Shown here one piece after another: positions 52,160-62,035 of a stretch of DNA of 64,000 nucleotides. The notes under the pieces are model-generated. The model made no database searches. It worked only from the letters and a program-made list of their open reading frames with translations, and had not been told where the DNA came from. The position numbers and the translations under genes were made by a program. How positions within the stretch are numbered: position 1 is the first letter of the stretch; each line of letters starts with the position of its first letter. The DNA is from Anagrus nilaparvatae (lineage: Eukaryota > Arthropoda > Insecta > Hymenoptera > Mymaridae), in contig JAKSXM010000288.1 in assembly GCA_022575985.1 (NCBI GenBank), positions 5,545,501-5,609,500 on the forward strand. Reading direction: 5' to 3'.

Positions 52160-55100
52160 ATGTCTGCTAATAAACGGCATTTGTGTGAAGAATGTGGAAA
52201 AGTTTGTATAAATACCGCTACTCTTAAAGAACACAAAAGATCTCACACTGGTGAAAAGCCTTATTCGTGTCTAGAGTGTGGAAAAACTTTTGGTCAATTA
52301 AAAGGCTTAAGTTATCATAAAAAAACTCATGCAAATGAAAGGAATTATATGTGCGAAGAATGCGGAAAGGCGTTTTATCAAAAATCGTCTCTTAAAATTC
52401 ATAAAAGAATTCACACAGGAGAAAAATCTTATAAATGCCCAATATGCAACAAAGGTTTCGCTCAATCAAATAATCTCAAAAGACATAAAAAATCTCATGA
52501 AAAAGAAATTTATACAAAAATTAAAAAATCAGATGGACGATCATTTGATATTAATAATAAACTCGAAACAAATGATGAGAATGCGCAGCAAATTGAATGT
52601 GAATACTGCGGAATGCAATTTTATTTTAAAACAGAACTTATTCAGCATTTTTTAACTCATGGAATTCAATCAGATGATATTGATGGAGAAAATGAATTGC
52701 AGGTAATTTTAAAAATTAGTTAATTAAGCTAACAAAAACTTTACGTGTTTGAGGTTTACTGTTTAAAAATCAATTAAGCATTTTAAAATAATTTACATGA
52801 ACAAAAAAATGTTCTAGGTCTTTTAGTCGGTTACCGAACAAAATTTAGATAAATTAGTGTTATCAAATGCAAAAATCTTAAAGTAACGTCAGTTCATTTT
52901 TTAATTTTGATCAAAGCAATTAAAATGCTATATTTATCAAATGCTATGATATCTCGTATTTAAAAATCTCTAAATTTTGTACTAAAACCGATTTATTATA
53001 AAAGATCCGCACCATTGAATTCATCTTTTGTCTAATGCATGCATCTTGACTACTAATTTAACTTTTAGAACTAAAAGTATAGCTGACAGTGACAGATTCT
53101 AAATTCATTAAATGTAAATTCTATGAAGATTGTTGCATGAAACTAATTTTGAATTTGGTTGGTTTTTTAGCTAATACTAAAATAAACGGTTTTCGTTGCT
53201 AAAATAACTACGCATTTTTTTTATTATTATTTTTTTATTATGTCGTGTTACCGTTGTAAGTTTCAAATACCATACAATAAAATAATCTCAATGCCATGCA
53301 ACAACCATATTTGCTTCAATTAAAAAACGCTTATCACACATTTATGATAAAGTTATTTATTTTTCAATTAATTATTTTTTTTTCAGGAAACATCTGAAAA
53401 ATTTGTTGATGACCTCGAAAATCACGAAATATTGCCCACTAATGAACTCACATATGAATGTGAAATATGTCTAAAAAGTTTCAATAGTCAAACCCTTTTA
53501 ATAGAGCACATAAACATAATGCACAATAAAAAAAAATTACCTTTTCATTGCGTTTGGTGTAAAAAAGATTTTAATGCCTTAAGATCTTTAAATAGACATA
53601 AAAAGGTCCATACGATGGAAAGGCCTTATAAATGTAAAATATGTCAAGTTAGTTTTAATAACCCAAATACTTTGGATAATCACAATAAATCTAAACATAC
53701 TGAAATAAATTCACCACATGTATGTGTTGTATGTGAAAAAGTTTTCGTTAGTATCAAGAGGCTTAACCAGCATACAAAAAGTCATGAAAGACCTCATCAA
53801 TGTAGTGTCTGTTCAAAATCTTTTGGATCTTCATACGAGGTATTAAGGCATACAAGAGTTATGCATAAAGAAGAATATCCAGCTCTTTTAGAAAAACACA
53901 AAATCGATAAAGCTCGTGATAAAAATAATCGCGATAAATTATCATTTGAGTGTGATGTATGTGGAAAAATTTTTCCTAAATTAAAAAGGCTCAACATGCA
54001 TAAAAAAATTCACACAGATGAAAAGCCTCACGGTTGCTTTGAATGCCCTAAAAGTTTTAGAACTACAAGCGAATTGAAGCGTCATATAAAAACTCATACT
54101 GGAGAGACACCTTTTAAATGTGACATATGTCAAAAAGCTTTTCCTGAAGCATATGATGTTACGAAACACAAGCGAATTCATATAAAGAATTATAGTTGTG
54201 ATTTATGTGATGAAAAATTTAAGCATTCGGATGATTTGTTAAGTCATTCGAGAATTCACACTGGAGAAAATTTATATAAATGTGAAATTTGCTGTATAGG
54301 TTTTAACAATCCAGAGCTCTTAGCCGGTCATAAAAGCTACAGGCACAATAGTAAATTATCATCTACATGCAAAGTTTGTGGGCTAGTTTTTGATAAGCCA
54401 AGTGATCTTATGAATCATAAAATAATTCACACTGGTAAAAAATTTTACGAATGCTATGTTTGTGCAAAATTGTACTTGCGTTTAAATGATTTAATAAGAC
54501 ACGTAAAATTTCATGACGAAGCAATATTATATAAGCATAAAGTATATAAATCTGCCCTACTCATTAATGATAAGGACATTCATGGTAATGAGCAATTTAA
54601 AGAATTCCAAGATAATTTCTTTGAGTGTGATAACTGTGAAATGAAATTTAGAATTAAAAAAAATCTAAAAAATCACCTACAAATTCACGGTTTCAATATA
54701 TTTGAAAATTATGAGCAAACGAGCCCTGAAATAAATGGTACGGTTCTGGATCAAGAAACAAAATTTGAAGATATTCCTGTAAATTCAGAAGAAACAGAAA
54801 TTGTTAAGGCTGACAATTTAAGCAAGTGTAATGATTGTGGAAAGTCTCTTCATAGTTTAATCGATGTTGGAAGAAATGAAAATACAGTTGAAAATATTTC
54901 CAAATGTCCAGAATGTGAAAATTCTTTGGAAAAACGTATCCTTTCTAATGAAGACAATTATACTCATGATGATGAAGAACCTCACGAATTTCAAGATGAA
55001 AATTTCTTTGAGTGTAATACTTGTCAAATGAAATTCAAACTAGAAAATAATCTTAAAAAACATCTAAAAACTCATGAAAATAACGTGGATGATTTTGATG

Positions 55101-55888
55101 AAGAAACAAGTAGCTCAATTGATAATCAAGAAGTAAACTTTGGATTTGAAGAAAATTGTTCTGTAAAATCAGAAGAAACTGAAAATAACGAGGCTGACAA
55201 ATTAAGGGAATGTAATGATTGCGGAACATCTTATTATGGTTCCGTTGACCTAATCAAAAATGACAGTACAGATGAAAATATTTACAAATGTCCCAAATGT
55301 AAACAAGCCCCTGAACAGTTTGCCCAATTTAACGAAGACAAAAATGTTCCTGATAACGCAAAATCTGATGAATCTCAGGATAAAAATTTCTTTAAGTGTG
55401 ATCATTGTAAAAAAAAATTCAAACTGGAGAAAAATCTTTTAAAACATCTAGAGATCCATGAAGTTAAAGAGAATAATATTAATGAAAAAACATTTAGCAC
55501 CGAGGTTAGTAGCAACAATAATCAAAAAACAGAAATCGAACCTCTGAAAAAACATTCAAGTGACTTATCAAAACATAAAAATGAAAAACCAGAAGAAGTT
55601 AACTTTGTTAAAAAGTTACACAAATGTAAAGATTGTAAGAAACCTATTTGCTTTTCAATTGTTGATATTAATAGCAACGATAGCACAGAAGAAAGTATCT
55701 ACAAGTGCTTAAAGTGTGAGAAGAACTTTGTGCAATATTTTCGATATAAAAGTAAAAATATTAAGAATATTAATAAATCTCAAAATAAAAACTTCATTTT
55801 TTGCGATTTCTGTAAAAAAAGATTTAAATATAAAAAGAGTCTCATAAAACATCTAGAAATTCATGAATTAAAATCAACAATGCCATGA
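52160..55888 (+). CDS. C2H2 zinc-finger protein 1 with repeated CX2C knuckles
   Basis: Two exons (52160-52702 and 53387-55888) join in phase 0 into 1,014 residues. Exon 1 encodes five C2H2 fingers, the first ones joined by HTGEKP-type linkers; finger 1 has CINTATLKEH instead of the usual Phe. Exon 2 begins ETSEKFVDDLE and continues through 12 C2H2 fingers. It then has three modules of about 130 residues, each a finger (FFECDNCEMKF, FFECNTCQMKF, FFKCDHCKKKF), an acidic linker and a CX2C-X22/23-CX2C knuckle (CNDC to CPEC; CNDC to CPKC; CKDC to CLKC). A last finger precedes the stop. It is probably a nuclear DNA-binding protein. It is paralogous to the gene at 62036. No ZAD or KRAB domain is seen at the N-terminus. 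Confidence 0.88.
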
Positions 55889-57083
55889 AAAATATTATTT
55901 ACAATCGAAAAGAAATTCAAATTTTAAAAAGTTTTAATTACTAAATAGAAAAAAAGTAAATTTTTACAGGTTACCAAAGTAAAAATAATCAGAATTTGGA
56001 ATCGCGATTGGAACTGATACTGTATTTTTAAAGGATAATTGTATTTTTGATACAATTTTTGATTTATAAATAAGTTGCAAGTATTGTAAAAACATTAATT
56101 TAATAAATTTTGTATTTTATTAATTACACTTTTTTTAATTTTCAAATAATAAAATACCTTCCTTTCTTTCACCTAAATCATTTTTCAAGAAAAAAAACTT
56201 ATACTAAAAGAAAATTATAATAAATTAAAAAAACTGAAATTATTTTCATTCAAGTATTTTTCATTCTCAAATATTATAGTTCTCTTATTTTACTTCATGT
56301 TATTTTGACCGCAATGTTTTTTTTTTAAATTTTACCTTTATTTCTAAAACTTAAATTAATTTTTTTTTACCTAAATTAAATTTTGGCTAACTTATTTTTT
56401 ATTTTGAGCCGACAAAATTATTAAAATTATAATCAATTAAGTTACATATAATTTTTTAACGGAGAAATTATTTAGTTGAAAAATAACTATCACTGTAAAA
56501 AGTAACTTTCTTATATTAACAAAAAAATTAGAACATTTTCGAAAAAATTTGTAATTATTCGAAAAAAATCGTATAATTACTAAATTTAGTATTATTGTTT
56601 ATCCTCCGCACTTTAATCCCTTTTTGGATTGTCTTGCAGAGACTACAACAACCACACCATGCATCCACAACCTTCTGTACTGTTTTAATGTTTTTATTTC
56701 TTAGGGAAGCCGGTATATCGTCTATGTTACAATATACCGATCGTTCCTTTCAGAAAACTGTTTTAATCTGTTTTAAATATGGGTTTTTGCAGGAGGAAGT
56801 AGTTACGTGATTAATGGTTGCGAGCTTTCTATTTTAATGAGGGGATAAATGCGTCCGCAGCCGTCTTCAGATCTTATGGGAACTATGCTGACATTTGCCT
56901 GGCTCAGAGGAAACTGCAGAAAACCTCTGTTAGCATAGCGCGGAGCCTTGTTTTCTTCATAGTATTCGATTTTTCTTTTAAATACTATGCTGGAAACAAG
57001 TTCCTGGGCCATAAGTCGCAATATAACTTAAAAGTTTTCACTTGACAATTAATTTTTAAATTAATTGAAAAATAAAAACTGTT
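55889..57083. other. intergenic DNA with a less AT-rich segment
   Basis: The first 700 bp are AT-rich. The segment at 56595-57040 has a more balanced base composition and a minus open frame of 72 codons (56803-57021) with no domain I know. Its origin is unclear; it may be an old insertion or repeat fragment. Confidence 0.4.
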
Positions 57084-57291
57084 AAGTCATCGAGGGGACT
57101 CGAACCCACGACCCCCATGAATATACTTATATACGAAAGCCTGAATATGCAAGACGAGCGGACGAGTGGTAGGGAGACCAGTCGAGCAGTCGAGCAGTCG
57201 GGGGAGCAGTCGACCAGAGTGCAGACTATATATATAATCCATAGGAAAGAAGAAGAAGCATATATACAATGTATTTTTAGTATATATATTA

Positions 57292-58331
57292 GAGTGTCTT
57301 ATTTTTTTTTTTCGATATTTTTGGGCTCCCCCCATTGTTTTCGAATATTTTGGTCATAAAAAACCCCCAGCTCCAAGGATTTTGATTTTCGATTTTTTTA
57401 AGGTGTCACCTTTTAAAGGACTTAAGTCGTGTATTTTCATCACTGATCCTCTAAGCGCTATAGTTAATTAACCTACTGGTAATTTTCGACTAAATATGGC
57501 CAATTTTTAAATTTTTTTAAATTGCTGCCAAAATTGTAATTTTTGACGAAATTGAGTTTTATAGGCCTTAAAAATTTTTTACAAGCTTCAAGATTCCAAA
57601 AATTTTTTACTCATCTCTTTTCTTTAAATAGTTTTTAAGATATCGCTTTTAAAATTAAAATATTTTAAATAATAACCGCGTTCTTTTATCATTGATCCTC
57701 TCATCACTCGAGTCATCACTATAGCCAATTAACCTATCGGTAATTTTCGACTAAATATGACCAATTTTTGAATTTGTTTAAATTGCTGTTAAAATTCTAA
57801 TTTTTGACAAAATTGAGCTTTATGGGTCTTAAAAATTTTCTCCAAGCTTCAAATTTCTAAAAATTCTTTACTCACCGCTTTTGAATAATTTATTAACCAG
57901 AGATGATAATTTAAAGCCAGAGTCCTAATTTCAGGGTTTTAAAAAAAAGGTCAATTTTAATCATTTTTTTTGAAAAGCGATATCTTAAAAACTATTTAAA
58001 GAAAAAAGATGAGTAAAAAATTTTTGGAATCTTGAAGCTTGTAAAAAATTTTTAAGGCCTATAAAACTCAATTTCGTCAAAAATTACAATTTTGGCAGCA
58101 ATTTAAACAAATTTAAAAATTGGCCATATTTAGTCGAAAATTACCAGTAGGTTAATTAACTATAGCGCTGAGAGGATCAGTGATGAAAATACACGACTTA
58201 AGTCCTTTAAAGGTGACACCTTAAAAAAATCGAAAATCAAAATCCTTGGAGCTGGGGGTTTTTTATGACCAAAATATTCGAAAACAATGGGGGGAGCCCA
58301 AAAATATCGAAAAAAAAAATAAGACACTAAT
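57292..58331. mobile_element. 1.04-kb inverted-repeat element with GTGTCTTATT ends
   Basis: The left end AGAGTGTCTTATTTT and right end AAATAAGACACT enclose arms of about 300 bp. The arms include GGGCTCCCCCCATTG, CCCCCAGCTCCAAGG and AAGGTGTCACCTTTTAAAGG. The inner segments GCCAATTTTTAAATTT and ACCTACTGGTAATTTTCGAC recur several times. Fragments of the CCTTGGAGCTGGGG arm also lie near 43095 and 47370. No open frame is present. TATA-rich flanks hide the target duplication. Confidence 0.75.
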
Positions 58332-58336
58332 ATATA

Positions 58337-59574
58337 TGTTACGGGTAGAGTCCGATCTCTGGATAGTCCTAGGTCTATCCGGATAAACCTAGGACTATCC
58401 AAGCGGAGTTGGATAAAGTCCGATTCTTGATTTTTTTCATCTTTTTTGTTCAACTTTATCCGGCATCGCTTGGATAGTCCTAGGATTATCCAAGAGGCTT
58501 GGATAAAGTCCGATTCGTAAAAAATGTTAACAAAAAAAAAAAAAAAAATTATTTCACCATATTATTTTTTTTATTTTATTTGTCATAATTTTATACTCAA
58601 ATAATTTTTTGATTTAGTCAAATTAAATAATTCTAGAAAGCAACTTTATTTTGAAGAAACTCAATTTCAGAAAAATGAACTTCAAACTCTCCAGCCTATG
58701 AACGTGACAACTGAAAATATTTGTAAAAACTGTGTTAATAACATTTCATGCGAAATTTGTTCAAAAGAGTTTAGTATAAGTGATAATAGAAAAAGTGCAA
58801 AACGTGCGTTAGATAATCAAGCTTCAGAAATGATCAAAAGATCAAATTCTAAGTTTCTAAATTGCAAAGTTGGAGATACAGTCAGAGTGGGTATTCCTGA
58901 TGTAGACAGAGGTCCCGGAGATTTTAGAAACATATTAATGACAATAATAGAAATCAGCGATAACGGATTGTATAAATAAGCTAATTATCATGGAACAATA
59001 GAAGAAAAATTTTCGTGGAATCAATTAACACCTACGAATGAAAACCACATATCAAAAATATCCACTGAAAAGAAAACTTTACGCCAATTTGCAATAATGG
59101 CATCTAAATTTGGTGGTCAAGGCTTTCAAAGGTGTAACTGCAAACAAGGTTGCAAAACTAATAAATGTAAGTGCAAATCAAATGGACTCAAATGCAACTC
59201 AAAATGTCACAGCAGTTTCTCTTGTATAAATAAATAAAAATAAATTTATATATTGTAGCTAAAATTTTGTATTTTGTATTTTTTTTATATTTAATTTGAC
59301 TAAATAAAAAAATTATTTGAGTATAAAATTATGACAAATAAAATAAAAAAATAATACGGTGAAATAATTTTTTTTTTTTGTTCACATTTTTTACGAATCG
59401 GACTTTATCCAAGCCTCTTGGATAATCCTAGGACTATCCAAGCGGTGCCGGATAAAGTTGAACAAAAAAGATGAAAAAATTCAAGAATCGGACTTTATCC
59501 AACTCCGCTTGGATAGTCCTAGGTTTATCCGGATAGACCTAGGACTATCCAGAGATCGGACTCTACCCGTAACA
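58337..59574 (+). mobile_element. Ginger-like non-autonomous transposon, copy 2
   Basis: This copy has the same structure as 5924-7140: TGTTACGGGTAGAGTCC ends, TATA on both sides (58333-58336 and 59575-59578), inverted repeats of nearly 290 bp with CCTAGG/TATCC motifs, and the same central gene remnant. It retains about 20 bp that copy 1 lost in the middle, so the copies are independent insertions of one family. Confidence 0.78.
58698..59236 (+). pseudogene. integrase C-terminal tail with CXC motif, broken (copy 2)
   Basis: The frame from 58698 contains VRVGIPDVDRGPGDFRNI and ends at a stop (TAA) after NGLYK at 58977, where copy 1 reads TTA. Beyond the stop, the same frame continues to a cysteine-rich end with FGGQGFQRCNCKQGCKTN and then CHSSFSCINK, the spacing of a CXC-type tail. 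Only the post-catalytic tail of an integrase-type protein is present. Confidence 0.6.
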
Positions 59575-59783
59575 TATATACTAAAAATACATTGTATATA
59601 TGCTTCTTCTTCTTTCCTATGGATTATATATTATATAGTCTGCACTCTGGTCGACTGCTCCCCCGACTGCTCGACTGGTCTCCCTACCACTCGTCCGCTC
59701 GTCTTGCATATTCAGGCTTTCGTACTTATAGTATATACACTAAAGGTCGCGCGCCTTAATCCACTCGGCCACGGCTGGCCTTA

Positions 59784-62035
59784 CTAAATTTAATATATTA
59801 ACAAAATATTCGAGTATTCTCGATTTTCTTTTGTGAATTCGCAAGAAAAATTGATAATTCACCATTTTTTTTTCGAAAATTTACAAAAAATAGTTGTAAA
59901 TTTCCGAAAAATAGTTGTGAATTTACAATTACAAAATCACAAAAAAAAATCGAGAATTCTCGAATTTTTCGATAATAGACTAAATTTAGTAAATTTACGA
60001 TTTTTATTGAATATTTACAAAATTTTTTGAAAATTCACTAATTTTTTGAAAAAATTCTATTTTTCTTGTAAACCTAAGAAAGTTATTTTTTACAGTGTAT
60101 ATAAAGATTAAGTTAGAATGCCCTATTTAAAAAATACCTCCACTTTTTTTATACCATGTGACCATGAGATTGTTTCTACCATGCAGCATCACGTGGAGAT
60201 ATTTCATAATAATAATAATAATAGTGTACACCATCAACAAACTAACGATAATAATAAAAAATATTAGTATTAGAATCCTAAAAAAATCTTTCATTCATTT
60301 CATCATTATGCAAAATCAATCAAGAAATTTAATAACTTTGTTGTCTAAAGTTATGAGTATAAATACGCATTTTATTTTGAGCAGTGTATATGTTTTTAAG
60401 GAGTAAAATAACATTGTATTATAAACCGATTCTTAAGTATTAAGCTTCGTTTTGAGCACTTAATTAGTTAAATTATATTATAGTATACTTAAATATTAGT
60501 TTTATTTTATAAATAAAAGAAAAAATCAAGAAAATTGTGGATTGCTGCTATCTATAAATAATATGTAAGTATACAGAACAAAAATTTTTTAGGAATGTAT
60601 AAGTGTGAAAAGTATTACGTTTTCATATATTTGTTACAAAGTAACTAAAAATTTGCAATGCTTTTTTCTAATTTTGGAAGTTACGTTTAGAATTAAATGA
60701 GAAATTTTGCTTTTGGTTAGAATTATATCAAAATAATATATAAACAAACAATAATGCCATATTTCTGTTGTCTGCTAAACGACGCGCGCCACTACGTAGA
60801 CCGCGAGTAAGTTAAATTTAACAGAACACAGTACCTATGCTAAAAGTTTTATTGTGAAATGATAAAAAAAAAGCAGCTTCCTTCCATCAAAATTGATTTT
60901 TTCCGACCCCTATTTACTTGATTTTTCATCTCAAAATTATATATTTTTTATGTTCATTTGAAATCAGAAGCCTTGAATAGTTTTTAGAGTAAATATAAAG
61001 TCTTTTATAAAAAATAATTTTTCACCCCAATTTTCCACCCTTAGATAAAGTTTTTTGATTTTTTTGATTTTATATTTTAAATTAGCAACCTCAATAAACC
61101 CCCAATATAGTTTTTCAAGTACGAATAAAGCCATTTATGAAAATTGTTTTTTCAATCCTTTTCACCCCAATTTTCATGAAATTTCATGATTTTAGTTCTG
61201 GTTAAGTTTTAGTTAACTGGCACGTTTTGGTCACAAAATAGGATAAAAAAGGCACGTTTTTGATGTTTCTGCCCTTTCTACACCTTTTCTTAAGGGTTGT
61301 ACACCAAAAATGACATTAAAACTGAATAGCCAATAAGGTTTTGGACCTAAAAAAAAAATTAATCCTGAAAAAACTCAAGTGGCACGTTTTGGCCGCGCTG
61401 GCGGTAATGGGTTAAAATAATCGATTAAAGAAGAAAATATTTAAAATAACTTAATTGATTGTTTTTAAATAAGACCCTAAGGCCCTAAGTACCTCATTTT
61501 TCATTGCCTAGGTCATTTTTATTTTAAAAATGAGTAATTTTTTATATTAAAATATAAATATCTGATTTTACCGACTAAAATTTCTTTTTACATCTCTATT
61601 CAATTATTATTTTCAATATCTTTATTTTACTGATCTTGAGCCCATTCTAATTCCAGGTTGTCAGTTAATGCCTTAAGCGATCCACTTATATTTGAAATTG
61701 GCAGTAAAAATTCTGTATTCTTCACATATGTATAAAATTTTTAAAATTATATGTTGAAAATTCAAACAAAGCAATATTTAACCAATGAAATGAATTGTAT
61801 TAATATAACTAATGAATTATAAACTCACAAAAGTTTTCCTATTTTTGAAAAAAAAAAAATTGAAGAAAAAGAATCTTCACCTTAACAAAAATATTTTTGT
61901 TTTTCAGATTATGTCGATGAAAATAAAAATATTGGAGTGCGCTTACCAAAATTTGGGCAAAGCTAAATTGTAAAACCTAAAATATCATTAAATATTTGAT
62001 TCAAGTTTATCAACGGGCTAACTAAAATTATAACA
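59784..62035. other. intergenic DNA upstream of zinc-finger gene 2
   Basis: AT-rich, with no supported gene. An ATA/AAT microsatellite lies near 60208-60225. A block at 61215-61410 repeats GGCACGTTTTGG three times and ends CGCTGGCGGTAATGGG, probably an old repeat. Confidence 0.45.

Larger units (their letters stand above)
57119..59740. mobile_element. interrupted palindromic element (outer element of the nest)
   Basis: The left arm (about 57122-57290) and right arm (59575-59740) are inverse copies sharing CGAAAGCCTGAATATGCAAG, CGAGCAGTCGGGGGAGCAG and CATATATACAATGTATTTTT. Joined at the central TATATA they would form one hairpin of about 330 bp. The two elements at 57292-58331 and 58337-59574 are inserted at that centre. 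Confidence 0.65.
57084..59783 (-). other. tRNA-like sequence split by 2.6 kb of insertions
   Basis: On the minus strand, 59783-59747 reads GCCAGCCGTGGCCGAGTGG then ATTAAGGCGCGCGACC, a D-arm with an A-box like tRNA-Ser. In the same orientation, 57118-57086 reads GGGGGTCGTGGGTTCGAGTC then CCCTCGATGAC, a T-arm with a B-box. The two parts are in the right order for one tRNA-like unit but their acceptor strands do not pair, so a tRNA-derived SINE head is likelier than a functional gene. Between them lie three inverted-repeat elements. Confidence 0.5.

Noticed and set aside
53432..53434. Independent start for the second zinc-finger exon at 53432
   Set aside because: The codon is TTG. The frame continues upstream to a good acceptor at 53386 and joins exon 1 in phase.
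56803..57021. 72-codon minus frame in less AT-rich DNA
   Set aside because: No recognised family and no splice context; possibly an old fragment, but coding status cannot be supported.
57084..59783. Functional intron-containing tRNA-Ser gene
   Set aside because: The acceptor strands of the two parts do not pair and 2.6 kb of transposons separate them.
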